NCBI RefSeq assembly: GCF_001037465.1 | Contig: NZ_LFCV01000030.1 | Location: 30,713 to 94,712, forward strand | Source: Xenorhabdus khoisanae | Lineage (GTDB): Bacteria; Pseudomonadota; Gammaproteobacteria; Enterobacterales; Enterobacteriaceae | Reading direction: 5' to 3' | Length of the DNA stretch: 64,000 nucleotides | Shown here: positions 1-9,600 of the stretch, in pieces | Position numbering within the stretch: position 1 is the first letter of the stretch | Layout: each line of letters begins with the position of its first letter | The notes under the pieces: generated by a model | The model's database searches: none | The model's input: only the letters and a program-made list of their open reading frames with translations | What the model was told of the DNA's origin: nothing | Translations under genes and position numbers: made by a program

Positions 1-320
1 CTGATAACAACACGCTCGGTAAGAACACAGGGGACGACCTGAACGAAGGCAAACCAACATTGCCGCTTTTGCACGCCATGAACCATGGAACGCCAGAACA
101 ATCGGCACTGATACGCAGCGCCATTGAACAAGGCAATGGCCGCCATTTGCTGGATACTGTACTGGCAACAATGAAACAGTGTGGTTCACTCAAATACACC
201 CGCCAACGGGCGGAGGAAGAAGCGGATAAGGCAATTTCAGCGTTGCAAATACTGGAAGACACTCCATACAAGGCGGCCCTGATGGGTTTAGCCCATGTCG
301 CAGTACAACGACTTTCCTGA
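1..320 (+). CDS. ispB: Octaprenyl diphosphate synthase, C-terminal part
   Basis: This is the 3' end of an all-trans polyprenyl diphosphate synthase; the window starts inside the gene and the open frame begins at base 3. The family adds isopentenyl units to farnesyl diphosphate to make the C40 side chain of ubiquinone and menaquinone. The visible part starts with DNNTLGKNTGDDLNEGKPT, which holds the second Asp-rich region and the GDDLNEGK stretch typical of IspB, and ends with the helical tail LMGLAHVAVQRLS. In E. coli ispB is followed by nlp (sfsB); here two Mu-repressor-like genes on the opposite strand lie between the two. The annotation is secure although the catalytic N-terminal half is outside the window. 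Confidence 0.95.
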   Translation, partial: DNNTLGKNTGDDLNEGKPTLPLLHAMNHGTPEQSALIRSAIEQGNGRHLLDTVLATMKQCGSLKYTRQRAEEEADKAISALQILEDTPYKAALMGLAHVAVQRLS

Positions 321-332
321 GCTTAAATCAAC

Positions 333-364
333 CAGTATCCCAGCTTGTTCAATCTGGGATACTG
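333..364. terminator. Bidirectional terminator between ispB and a Mu c-like gene
   Basis: An 11-bp perfect inverted repeat (cagtatcccag, 10-base loop, ctgggatactg) lies just after the ispB stop and covers the last codons of the convergent gene that ends at 349. It is followed by tcttta on the plus strand. A shared terminator for the two convergent genes is the simplest reading. Confidence 0.7.
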
Positions 365-729
365 TCTTTATTATCAATATCTTGAATGATTGCGTATTGG
401 ACGAGGCTCGCTAGCCCTTTTCTCAAAATAAATTTAACTATTCTTTCCCTTTCCGACTTGGTCAGCTGGTAATAAGCTTCTACCCAAATCATAAACGGGT
501 CCTGTCGTTTGTTTCGGTAATACTCGACCGAATTCTCACTGACAGTCAGTACATTCAGAACTTCTTCTGGCAAGCTGTTGACATTATATTCAAGCGCCTT
601 TCCCTGCACCCCACGCTTACGGCGTTGTTCCCAACCCTCGCGTCTTGCCATCAGGTTGACTCCTTGGGGAGACGATGGCAGCCCTGCGAGGCTGATGAGT
701 TCCTTTGCAGAATACCATTCTTTTTTCAT
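349..729 (-). CDS. Mu c repressor-like DNA-binding protein, copy A
   Basis: A 126-residue protein with an N-terminal HTH Mu-type domain (about residues 1-60): it opens [20 protein letters not shown] and contains RREGWEQRRKRGVQGKALEY, the winged-helix pattern shared by phage Mu repressor (c) and MuA transposase. The C-terminal 45 residues (WVEAYYQLTKSERERIVKFI, then RKGLASLVQ) are helical and resemble the end of Mu c. It is much too short to be a transposase. A GAGGAG ribosome site sits about 8 bases before the ATG. It is a paralogue of the gene at 805-1152, and both point away from the ner-like gene at 1340, as c and ner do in Mu. A regulator role is inferred from the family; target and ligand are unknown. 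Confidence 0.8.
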   Translation of the reverse strand: MKKEWYSAKELISLAGLPSSPQGVNLMARREGWEQRRKRGVQGKALEYNVNSLPEEVLNVLTVSENSVEYYRNKRQDPFMIWVEAYYQLTKSERERIVKFILRKGLASLVQYAIIQDIDNKDSIPD

Positions 730-765
730 CTCTTTCTCCTCGCTTTGTACCGGAGCAGTGAAGAG

Positions 766-792
766 AAAGCCAAATTTTAAACATTTGGCTTT
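766..792. terminator. Hairpin between the two Mu c-like genes
   Basis: A perfect 10-bp inverted repeat (aaagccaaat / atttggcttt) with a 7-base loop lies in the 75-bp gap between the two leftward paralogues. On the minus strand the stem ends in TTT. It probably ends transcription of the upstream copy, so the two copies may be separate units. Confidence 0.5.
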
Positions 793-804
793 TCAAAAGC
801 TGCC

Positions 805-1152
805 TCAAGTAGCTGTGATTTTTTCTAAAAAACTTCTTATGCCATCTCGTAATATCACTTCGGTAATTACCTCCTTTTCTTCCTCGGTGAGTAAATTAAA
901 TGCACTCACCCAAATGGATAAAGGATCTTGCTTCTGAACCTGATATTCCGCTGGTGTTTCATGAAGTTCCAAAGCCTCCAAGGTTGATTCAGGGAAACAA
1001 GAATAATGGTATTCAATCGCCCTTCCTTGAACACCTGTTCGTTTTTGCCTCAACCATTCTTCACGTTTTGCTCTGGCATTAACTCCTTGTGGTGATCTAG
1101 GTAACTCGCCTACACCGGTCAACTCCATTGCCGTATACCACTCTTTTTTCAT
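805..1152 (-). CDS. Mu c repressor-like DNA-binding protein, copy B
   Basis: A 115-residue paralogue of the product of 349-729. It starts MKKEWYTAMELTGVGELPRS and keeps the HTH Mu-type signature (RAKREEWLRQKRTGVQGRAI, then EYHY). The C-terminal part (DPLSIWVSAFNLLTEEEKEV, then ITEVILRDGIRSFLEKI) matches copy A in pattern, including DP-x-x-IWV. The promoter-proximal position next to the intergenic inverted repeat at 1191-1253 and the divergent ner-like gene makes it the positional equivalent of Mu c. The ribosome site before the ATG is weak (agagaaac). DNA binding is inferred from the fold; the function in the host is unknown. Confidence 0.8.
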   Translation of the reverse strand: MKKEWYTAMELTGVGELPRSPQGVNARAKREEWLRQKRTGVQGRAIEYHYSCFPESTLEALELHETPAEYQVQKQDPLSIWVSAFNLLTEEEKEVITEVILRDGIRSFLEKITAT

Positions 1153-1190
1153 AATGTTTCTCTATTTTTGTAACCAAGTTCAAAAAAGAA

Positions 1191-1253
1191 GTTATTAAGA
1201 AAAAATTAGAAATATTTTTAGAAAAAATAATGTTATTTTATTTTCTTAATAAC
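1191..1253. promoter_or_regulatory. Candidate operator: 13-bp inverted repeat between Mu c-like gene and nlp
   Basis: The perfect inverted repeat gttattaagaaaa (1191-1203) and ttttcttaataac (1241-1253) is separated by 37 AT-rich bases. It lies in the 187-bp divergent region between copy B of the Mu c-like pair and nlp. In phage Mu the operators for c and Ner lie in the corresponding place. Its role as operator is inferred from position and symmetry only. Confidence 0.5.
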
Positions 1254-1339
1254 AGATTCGTGTTCGTTATTAATTTCACACTAACGCTTTAGTTATACCA
1301 CTAATGTGGCTTCAAATTTAATAGGAAAGGATTAAAAAA

Positions 1340-1606
1340 ATGATTTCTATGAAATCTGATTGGCATCCTGCTGATATTATTGCTGCTTTACGTAAACGTG
1401 GAACGACACTGGCAGCTGTTTCTCGTGAAGCTGGTCTGAGCTCATCAACTTTGGCGAATACACTTTCTCGCCCATGGCCCAAGGGAGAATGGATAATAGC
1501 GAATTATTTAGAATTACATCCGTCTGAAATATGGCCAAGCCGCTATTTCAATCCACATACGGGAGAACTATTAGAAAGAAAAGTCAGAGATAAAAAGAAT
1601 AATTAG
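1340..1606 (+). CDS. nlp: Ner-like transcriptional regulator (Nlp/SfsB)
   Basis: An 88-residue protein of the Ner-like winged/helix-turn-helix family. The core DWHPADIIAALRKRGTTLAA, then SREAGLSSSTLANTLSRPWP and KGEWIIA, aligns over its whole length with E. coli Nlp (SfsB), also found next to ispB, and with phage Mu Ner. The recognition helix is expected in GLSSSTLANTL (about residues 33-43). The start at 1340 is supported by AGGAAAGGA 9 bases upstream; the Met at codon 4 is too far from it. In Mu, Ner shuts down early transcription; E. coli SfsB affects maltose gene expression. Two Mu c-like genes transcribed away from it make the locus look like a fossil or domesticated Mu immunity switch. 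Confidence 0.9.
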   Translation: MISMKSDWHPADIIAALRKRGTTLAAVSREAGLSSSTLANTLSRPWPKGEWIIANYLELHPSEIWPSRYFNPHTGELLERKVRDKKNN

Positions 1607-1630
1607 CTATCAATTTAATTATCCAAAGAA

Positions 1631-1661
1631 AAACCGCTAGTTATTTTCGAACTAGCGGTTT
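1631..1661. terminator. Bidirectional terminator between nlp and mdh
   Basis: A perfect 12-bp inverted repeat (aaaccgctagtt / aactagcggttt) with a 7-base loop, flanked by A and T runs. It lies between the convergent nlp and mdh stop codons and probably serves both. Confidence 0.85.
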
Positions 1662-1718
1662 TAGTTATCTAATACATTTAACTTAATTCGTATATTAATA
1701 AATTACGAATTAAATAAA

Positions 1719-2657
1719 TTAACTATTAATAAATTGTTCGCCTAACTCAATATCTTTATTCAAAACATCCAGCATGTTATCTAATGACTTCTGTTCGAAA
1801 GCACTCAACTTGCCAATATCTAAATGTTCTTCGATACCATTTTTACCCAAGCGGACAGGCTGAGCAAAGAAACGAGCATATTGGCCGTCACCTTCGACAT
1901 AGCTGCATTCGATAACATTGCTTTCGCCTTGCAGACCACGGATCAGAGAAAGCCCTAAACGTGCCGCGGCCTGTCCCATAGACAGAGTTGCAGATCCGCC
2001 ACCTGCTTTCGCCTCAACCACTTCAGTACCTGCGTTCTGGATACGTTTGGTCAATGCTTCAATTTCTTCATCAGTGAAGCTAACACCTGGAATCTGAGAC
2101 AGCAGTGGCAGAATAGTTACGCCTGAGTGCCCACCAATAACCGGAACTTCCAGTTCTTCTGCTTTTTTGCCTTTCAGTTCAGCAACAAAAGTATTGGAGC
2201 GGATGACATCCAGTGTTGTCACACCGAACAGGCGATTTTTATCATAAACACCTTCTTTTTTCAGAACCTCAGCCGCGATCGCCACAGTGGTATTAACCGG
2301 GTTAGTGATAATTCCGATTAATGCTTTTGGCGCAGTTTTAGCAATCTGTTGAACCAGATTACGAACGATCCCAGCATTGATATTAAACAGATCGGAACGA
2401 TCCATACCAGGCTTACGTGCCACACCCGCAGAAATCAATACCACATCTGCGCCTACCAAAGCAGGGGTTGCATCTTCACCAGAAAAACCAGTGACTTTGA
2501 CTTCCGTTGGGATATGGCTCAGATCGGCTGCCACACCTGGGGTCACCGGAGCAATGTCATACAAGGAAAGTTCTGAACCTGAAGGAAGCTGGGTCTTGAG
2601 TAGAAGGGCAAGTGCCTGACCAATACCACCGGCTGCACCGAGAACTGCAACTTTCAT
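1719..2657 (-). CDS. mdh: Malate dehydrogenase
   Basis: A 312-residue NAD-dependent malate dehydrogenase that interconverts malate and oxaloacetate in the TCA cycle. The N-terminal Rossmann motif GAAGGIGQA (residues 7-15), the substrate-binding arginines in [12 protein letters not shown] (about 80-91), NPVNTTV (about 119) and the catalytic His in VIGGHSGVT (about 174) are all present. Length matches the E. coli enzyme. An AAGGAG ribosome site precedes the ATG. It is divergent from argR across a 544-bp gap, the usual enterobacterial arrangement. Confidence 0.98.
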   Translation of the reverse strand: MKVAVLGAAGGIGQALALLLKTQLPSGSELSLYDIAPVTPGVAADLSHIPTEVKVTGFSGEDATPALVGADVVLISAGVARKPGMDRSDLFNINAGIVRNLVQQIAKTAPKALIGIITNPVNTTVAIAAEVLKKEGVYDKNRLFGVTTLDVIRSNTFVAELKGKKAEELEVPVIGGHSGVTILPLLSQIPGVSFTDEEIEALTKRIQNAGTEVVEAKAGGGSATLSMGQAAARLGLSLIRGLQGESNVIECSYVEGDGQYARFFAQPVRLGKNGIEEHLDIGKLSAFEQKSLDNMLDVLNKDIELGEQFINS

Positions 2658-2730
2658 CCTGATACTCCTTAAATAAGTGCTGTAAAAAAACTTAAACCTG
2701 TTTGGTCAAGAGAGTGCTTTCATTTTTCCA

Positions 2731-2758
2731 TCACTACACATCACTACACATCACTACA
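2731..2758. repeat. Three tandem 10-bp repeats in the mdh-argR gap
   Basis: The unit tcactacaca occurs twice in perfect tandem, followed by a third partial copy (tcactaca), and catcactac recurs about 40 bases on. It lies about 75 bp upstream of the mdh start in the 544-bp mdh-argR gap (2658-3201). Apart from this repeat and the argR promoter/ARG box, I see nothing recognisable in that gap. Function unknown. Confidence 0.6.
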
Positions 2759-3137
2759 GTGACAAAATGATGGCAAAGCAAACCCTCAATCCCATTCATC
2801 ACTACGTTCTAAAAACAATCTGTTAACAGCCAGATTATCTACCTAATGGCCTTATGATGGAACACCAAAGTTGCTTTATTCTAGACAAAAGGCTTATCTG
2901 TTAATGAGATAACGGACACTATTTTGAGAATTATTCCAGTAATATGATTAATAGTCTGCTTGATCTTCTTACACTTCCCTTCCACATGAAAAATACAATT
3001 TAATTAACAATACATTTACTAAGCTTAATAGGTGGGGAAAATCAATAAAAATGAAATCATTAATAGCCAGACAGCTAATAAGATTATAGAGAGGGAATAT
3101 TCAATTATGCTCTATATTTGGGTTTTTTCGTCTCTTT

Positions 3138-3167
3138 CTTGAATAAAAATTCACTCTTTTGCATAAT
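3138..3167 (+). promoter_or_regulatory. argR promoter with overlapping ARG box
   Basis: TGAATAAAAATTCA at 3140-3153 is an exact match to the 14-bp core of the ARG box consensus (TGAAT, four W, ATTCA). It overlaps a plausible -35 element TTGAAT (3139-3144), placed 17 bp before a -10 element CATAAT (3162-3167), ahead of the argR start at 3202. ArgR autorepression is known in E. coli. A second box 3 bp away, usual in arginine genes, is not clear here. Confidence 0.75.
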
Positions 3168-3198
3168 GTCTGCCTTATAACGGATTCAACGATGGTGA

Positions 3199-3672
<474 letters not shown>

Positions 3673-3722
3673 TCTGGTACTGTCACATACTTATAAAACC
3701 AGCGAATATCAGCGCAGACTAA

Positions 3723-3753
3723 AAGAGGATCGTCCGACAGGTGCGATCCTCTT
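3723..3753. terminator. Terminator between argR and mpl
   Basis: A 10-bp perfect inverted repeat (aagaggatcg / cgatcctctt) with an 11-base loop lies between the convergent argR and mpl stop codons. An A run flanks the left side, which favours use by the minus-strand mpl transcript. Confidence 0.7.
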
Positions 3754-3772
3754 ACGTCAATGAACTGCCCGA

Positions 3773-5143
3773 TTAGGCCGCGTTTGCTTTCTTCGCTAAT
3801 TCAGCCAGCAATTTCTCATGGATGCCATCGAATCCACCGTTGCTCATAATCAGGATGTGATCGCCCGGCTGCGCCGTTTCAACAATCATCCTAACCAGAA
3901 CATCAATGTCAGCGCTCCAACGAGCGGGTTGAATACACTGTTCAGCAATTTCAACCACCTGCCACGGAATATTGACGGGTTGATAAAGAAAGACTTCATC
4001 GGCACGTCCCATGGAAGGGGCGATATCATTTTTACTCATCCCCATTTTCATGGTATTCGACCGAGGTTCCAATACGGCAAGGATCCGTGCCATTCCGCCT
4101 ACTTTACTTCGCAGTGCTTCCAGTGTGGCTAAAATAGCCGTTGGATGATGCGCAAAATCATCATAAACCGAGATCTGATTGACTTCTCCACACAGTTCAA
4201 GGCGGCGACGGGCATTGATAAATTCTCCCAGTGCCTGACAGGCATCCACAGGCTGAACTCCAACATGATGGGCGGCTGCAATCGCAATCAATCCATTATG
4301 CATATTGTGCTCACCAACCAATGACCAGTTCACTTCACCAACCCATTCGCCATGATGGAATACTTGGTAATGGCTGCTGTCCTGACTGACTTTTTTCGCC
4401 TGCCAGTTTCCGGTTTCACCAAGCTGCTCTAACTCACTCCAATACCCCATTGAGAGTACCTGTTTCAGGTTAATGTCATTATCGGGGGCAATGATCTTAC
4501 CCGTGCTCGGAACAACTCTGACAAGATGATGGAATTGTTTTTGAATGGCAGCCAGATTTTCGAAAATATCAGCATGATCAAATTCAAGGTTGTTCATGAT
4601 CAACGTGCGAGGGCTGTAATGTACGAATTTTGAACGTTTATCAAAGAAGGCGCTGTCGTATTCATCTGCTTCAATCACGAAAAATGGGCTTTCACCGATT
4701 TGTGCTGAAACATCAAAATTACCCGGTACGCCACCGATCAAAAACCCCGGCTTATAACCACACGCTTCCAGAATCCATGCCAGCATACCCGCCGTTGTTG
4801 TTTTGCCGTGGGTTCCAGCGACAGCCAATACCCAACGTTCCGGCAATACATAATCATGCAGCCATTGCGGACCAGAGGTATAAGGAATGCCACGATCCAA
4901 CACTGCTTCCACACAGGGATTGCCGCGTGTCATCGCATTACCAATGATCACTATATCTGGCACAGGATCGAGCTGCGCAGGATCGTATCCTTGAATCAGC
5001 TCAATACCCTGTTTTTCCAGCAAAGTGCTCATTGGTGGATATACATTTGCATCGGATCCAGTGACTTCATGGCCCAGTGAACGAGCAAGGATAGCCAACC
5101 CTCCCATGAAAGTACCGCAGATGCCAAGAATATGAATACGCAT
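3773..5143 (-). CDS. mpl: UDP-N-acetylmuramate:murein tripeptide ligase
   Basis: A 456-residue Mur-ligase family enzyme that reuses cell-wall tripeptide (L-Ala-gamma-D-Glu-meso-DAP) by joining it to UDP-MurNAc in peptidoglycan recycling. Visible features are the N-terminal UDP-binding fold (MRIHILGICGTFMGGLA), the ATP P-loop GTHGKTTTAGM (about residues 109-119), the central EADEYDSAFFDKRSKF (about 166-181) and the C-terminal domain with DDFAHHPTA (about 330). The DDFAHHP motif separates Mpl from MurC. It is convergent with argR and divergent from fbp, which is the E. coli neighbour on that side. Confidence 0.97.
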   Translation of the reverse strand: MRIHILGICGTFMGGLAILARSLGHEVTGSDANVYPPMSTLLEKQGIELIQGYDPAQLDPVPDIVIIGNAMTRGNPCVEAVLDRGIPYTSGPQWLHDYVLPERWVLAVAGTHGKTTTAGMLAWILEACGYKPGFLIGGVPGNFDVSAQIGESPFFVIEADEYDSAFFDKRSKFVHYSPRTLIMNNLEFDHADIFENLAAIQKQFHHLVRVVPSTGKIIAPDNDINLKQVLSMGYWSELEQLGETGNWQAKKVSQDSSHYQVFHHGEWVGEVNWSLVGEHNMHNGLIAIAAAHHVGVQPVDACQALGEFINARRRLELCGEVNQISVYDDFAHHPTAILATLEALRSKVGGMARILAVLEPRSNTMKMGMSKNDIAPSMGRADEVFLYQPVNIPWQVVEIAEQCIQPARWSADIDVLVRMIVETAQPGDHILIMSNGGFDGIHEKLLAELAKKANAA

Positions 5144-5315
5144 TTATTTCTACCCAATATCATGAACTGTATCACTATTCTAACCATCTAAGCTGAGATT
5201 AGAAATGCAATAGCCTATGAATCATTTGATTCTTTAGCTAAACTGCCCGCGCATGAGTGCGACACAAAAGTGAAGCACGCTTCCTAAAACCACAATCAAA
5301 TTCAAGGCCTTTGTC

Positions 5316-6320
5316 ATGAAAACATTAGGCGAATTCATCGTCGAAAAACAGCAAGACTTTCCTCATGCTACAGGTGAACTGACAGCACTGCTGTCTGCTA
5401 TCAAGTTAGGTGCCAAAATCATTCACAGGGATATCAACAAAGCAGGTCTGGTGGATATTTTAGGTACTAGTGGCGTATCCAACGTTCAGGGTGAAGTTCA
5501 GATGAAACTGGACCTGTACGCCAACGAAAAACTCAAGGCAGCACTCAAAGCACGCGGCGAAGTTGCAGGTATTGCTTCCGAAGAAGAAGACGAGATCGTT
5601 ATTTTTGATGGCGACCGCGCAGAAAACGCGAAGTATGTTGTTTTGATGGATCCACTGGATGGTTCTTCGAATATTGATGTAAACGTTTCCGTCGGGACTA
5701 TTTTCTCAATTTACCATCGAATTACCCCGATTGGGCAACCTGTCACTGAAGAGGATTTTCTGCAACCGGGAAATCATCAAGTTGCAGCGGGTTATGTGGT
5801 TTATGGTTCATCCACAATGTTGGTTTACACCACAGGTTGTGGCGTTCACACTTTTACTTACGATCCTTCTCTTGGCGTTTTCTGCCTAACCCACGAAAAA
5901 GTCCAATTTCCAGAAAAAGGCAATATGTACTCTATCAATGAAGGAAACTACATCAAATTCCCGATGGGAGTGAAAAAGTACATCAAATATTGCCAAGAAC
6001 AGGATGAAGCAACTCAACGCCCTTACACTACCCGTTATATCGGCTCTCTGGTCGCGGATTTCCATCGTAATCTGCTGAAAGGCGGAATCTATATTTATCC
6101 AAGCACGGCAAGCCATCCAACAGGAAAACTACGTTTACTGTACGAATGCAATCCGATCGCATTTTTGGCAGAACAGGCAGGTGGCAAAGCGAGTGATGGC
6201 GCGAACCGCATTCTGGATATCGTGCCAAATAAACTGCACCAGCGTGTCCCTTTCTTTGTCGGTACAAAGTCAATGGTAGAGAAAGCTGAAAGTTTCATGG
6301 CTGAGTTTCCTGATGAATAA
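5316..6320 (+). CDS. fbp: Fructose-1,6-bisphosphatase, class 1
   Basis: A 334-residue class 1 FBPase, the gluconeogenic enzyme hydrolysing fructose 1,6-bisphosphate to fructose 6-phosphate. The metal-binding motif [20 protein letters not shown] (about residues 109-128), the acidic SEEEDE stretch (about 88-93) and the C-terminal [14 protein letters not shown] (about 280) are present. Length agrees with E. coli Fbp (332). It is divergent from mpl with about 170 bp between the starts. A hairpin follows at 6345-6366. Confidence 0.98.
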   Translation: MKTLGEFIVEKQQDFPHATGELTALLSAIKLGAKIIHRDINKAGLVDILGTSGVSNVQGEVQMKLDLYANEKLKAALKARGEVAGIASEEEDEIVIFDGDRAENAKYVVLMDPLDGSSNIDVNVSVGTIFSIYHRITPIGQPVTEEDFLQPGNHQVAAGYVVYGSSTMLVYTTGCGVHTFTYDPSLGVFCLTHEKVQFPEKGNMYSINEGNYIKFPMGVKKYIKYCQEQDEATQRPYTTRYIGSLVADFHRNLLKGGIYIYPSTASHPTGKLRLLYECNPIAFLAEQAGGKASDGANRILDIVPNKLHQRVPFFVGTKSMVEKAESFMAEFPDE

Positions 6321-6344
6321 GTAGTTTTATTCATTCATGAATTT

Positions 6345-6366
6345 AAGGGGTGGTTTTCCACCTCTT
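6345..6366 (+). terminator. Likely fbp terminator
   Basis: A 9-bp stem with one G-T pair (aaggggtgg / ccacctctt) and a tttt loop begins 25 bases after the fbp stop. The following T run is weak (taaatatt), so confidence is moderate. Confidence 0.5.
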
Positions 6367-6566
6367 TAAATATTCTAGTCCCTTCCAAGCCACAAACTCA
6401 TTTATCAAACTCAGAGCCTGTTCTCAGCAAGCGTTAATATTCCCTTCTCCTTAAAAAATACAAAAAGTCATTATTTTTTGTTATCAATTGATAACTATTT
6501 CTCATTACGCAATATAACAAAATATTTCCTAATGTATGTAAAGAAAGAGAATATTTCCTTTTTATT

Positions 6567-6608
6567 AAACAGATAGTTATAAACAGATAGTTATAAACAG
6601 ATAGTTAA
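6567..6608. repeat. Three 14-bp tandem repeats upstream of the invasin gene
   Basis: The unit aaacagatagttat is repeated three times, the last copy with one change. It lies about 85 bp before the invasin-type start in an AT-rich 372-bp gap. No other gene or RNA is visible in that gap. It could affect promoter spacing if copy number varies, which is inference. Confidence 0.75.
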
Positions 6609-6692
6609 TTCCAATAAAATTCAACTTTCCCACATCAAAGACACAATACTTAAAGTGCTGGCGACAGCCCATATTTTATGAGGAACTCATAT

Positions 6693-9600
6693 ATGGACTC
6701 GTATATTAATCGTAAAGTTATTCGACTTTCTGTTCTTCTATATTCTCTTTCTTTACCTTTTATTCCGGCAAGTGCATTTTCGACAGATAAAGAAAATCAT
6801 GATACTAAAACAGAAAGAAAATTCTCAGAGAAAACCCAAAAAGAAAATAGATCTCATAATGGGAATAAAGCCAATAATCATGACGAAAATGCCGATGTAG
6901 GGGCTATCACCCGAAATATTCAACACGTTGGTCAGTTGCTATCCTCTTCCCCCTCTGAACTCACAGAACAGGCTAAATCCTACGCGTTGGGGAAAATAAA
7001 TAATTCGATATCAACCGAAACCCAAAAATGGTTGTCCCAATTTGGGACGGCCAAAATTAATTTTTCCCTTGATAGAAAAGGAAAACTGGATAACGGCTCC
7101 TTGGATCTGCTGCTACCGTTCTACGACAATAAAGCGGACTGGCTGCTGTTCTCCCAATTAGGTTACCGCAATAAGGATAACCGCCATACGGTAAATTTAG
7201 GGTTTGGTGGGCGCTATTTCACCCCGACTCATTGGATGTATGGATTAAATTCCTTTTATGATCATGAAATCACGGGGAGCAATCAACGATTAGGTTTAGG
7301 CGCAGAGGCTTGGACAGATTACCTTAAACTCTCAGCGAATACTTACTGGCGCTTGAGCCAATGGCACCAATCGCCGAAAGAGCAAAGCTACGAAGAGCGA
7401 CCTGCCAACGGGTTTGATCTCAATAGTGAATTTTTCCTTCCCGCTTACCCTAACCTTGGTGGCAAGTTAAGTTACGAGCAATACTTCGGTGATAACGTCG
7501 CCCTGTTCAATCGTGATACCAAACAGAAAAATCCCAGCCTCACCCGGTTTGGTCTGAATTACACACCCATTCCGCTGATTACTATGGGAGTCGATTATAA
7601 GCTGGGTACTAAAGGAAACAGCGAGACGCTTTTCTTGGCGAATCTGAATTATCGCTTTGGAATCCCCTTTGATATGCAGATTTCACCTCATAACGTTGCT
7701 TCCCTGCGCACATTGACAGGCAGCCGTTATGATTTGGTGCAAAGAAATAACAATATCGTTCTGGACTACAGAAAAAAATCAGAATTATCCATTAACGTAC
7801 CCAGTGACTTAAGCGGATACAGTACTCAGCCGGTTCGGGTAAACGCGAAAATCACTGCCAACAAACCCTTAAAGCCGACTATCTGGACAGCTAACAAAGA
7901 ATTCAGGGAAAATGGGGGAGTTATCGCATACTCTGATAGTGATTACGCTGACGTAACCCTGCCGAAATATAATACTCAAGGAGGGAACAGCTATATCCTA
8001 TCTGCCACCGTCGAAACAAAAGACGGCAGCAGTGTCAAAAAAGCCCAAACAAACCTGACCGTTGAGCCATTTGTCATTAAAGACCAAAGCATCAGACCCA
8101 TTGGAGACGGCCCTGCGATTGCCGATGGGAAACCCGCCTATAATCTGGCTGCAACGATCACTTACGGCAATACAAATAATGCACCTCTCAAGGACGTGAC
8201 TATTCCAAATGTAAAATGGACCCTCGATCCCCCTACTGCAAATGCACAACTGAAATGGGATACATCAGGTGCACTCAATCAACAAGGTCAGCTCATCGCG
8301 ACTCTGGCAAGTACCGCAACCCTCGATAAAAATATCAAGGTTTATCTGGAAATAGCGGGTATGCCAAAAGTGGAGATAAAAGGTGACAAATCCATCACTT
8401 TTATCGATGTTGCCTCCAAATACAGTATCTCAGATCCGAAGGTTGAACCTGAAGGCCCACTTTCAATTCTTGATGAAAATAATATTTATACCTTCAAAGC
8501 CACTATCTTGGATGAGAACAAGAATCCCCTGAAAAATCAAAAGATAGAAGCCACATGGCATTCAGGAATAACAGGTCACAATAATGATAAAGTTGTTTTC
8601 AAGTCCAGCACGACCACAAATGATCAAAACCAACTGATTGCAACGCTTAAAAGCACCGAAGAGCTGAAAGATGTCATTGTGAAGCTCAGCATTAATGGAG
8701 ACAAAGAATATACATTTAAACCCGTTAGCTTTGTCGATGATTCCAAAAGTATTGGTATCAAAAGTATAAATCTGGAGGGTAACCCGCCTTACATAGCATT
8801 AGGGAATAATAAGCCACAGACTATTAATCTAGTCATACATAATGAGCGCGGAACCCCCTATTATCAGCAACCCATTCCAAACCTTAAATGGTTCACAGAG
8901 CCTGAAGGTCTGGAACAAAAAGGGTTATCTATTAAGCCACAGGAAACCTCTGGGCAATATGTCACAGATCCGCAAGGTCAAATCGCAGTGCATATCACAA
9001 GTACTCAAGCTATGAAAGACGTGAGGATTGGATTCTCAGTCAATGGTGGAAAAACGAGAAACTACTCTGAATCGTTCGATTTCGTGGCACCAACATCTCA
9101 AGACTTAGGTGCGACATTAACAGGAGATATAACAACCAAATATTACGATTCATTGCCAGGCATTACTGACAGAAACGGATATGCCCTTAAGGTAAAAATC
9201 ATTGATAAAGACAAAAAAGAACCCATTAAAAATCAAAGCATTGAAGACATGATCTGGGCTACAAAATGGAAAGGATCAGAAAACCACCTGCCAGAAGACT
9301 TTGTGGTCATTAACATACCCGGCCAAGCTGTCTGGACTACAGACTCCAACGGTTATGTGACGGCTTATTTAACAAGAGCAGAGAAGAAGGGAGAGCCTGA
9401 AATGTACAGTCCATATGGTATTAAAGATATCATGGGCACTGTTAAATTAAGTTCTGGCGAAACGCTCGTGTCTGCTCCTGTCAATTTCGATCCTCAATCT
9501 CAGGAAGCAAAGTTACGAACATACACATTCGAAGCATCATCACATAAACCTACAGATCCGTACAAGGATGTTAGCGAGCAAGAAAAACCGTTTACCTGGA

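Noticed and set aside
349..1152. Truncated Mu transposase A genes
   Set aside because: Lengths of 115 and 126 residues, two intact starts and a Mu c-like C-terminus fit a repressor better than a MuA fragment.
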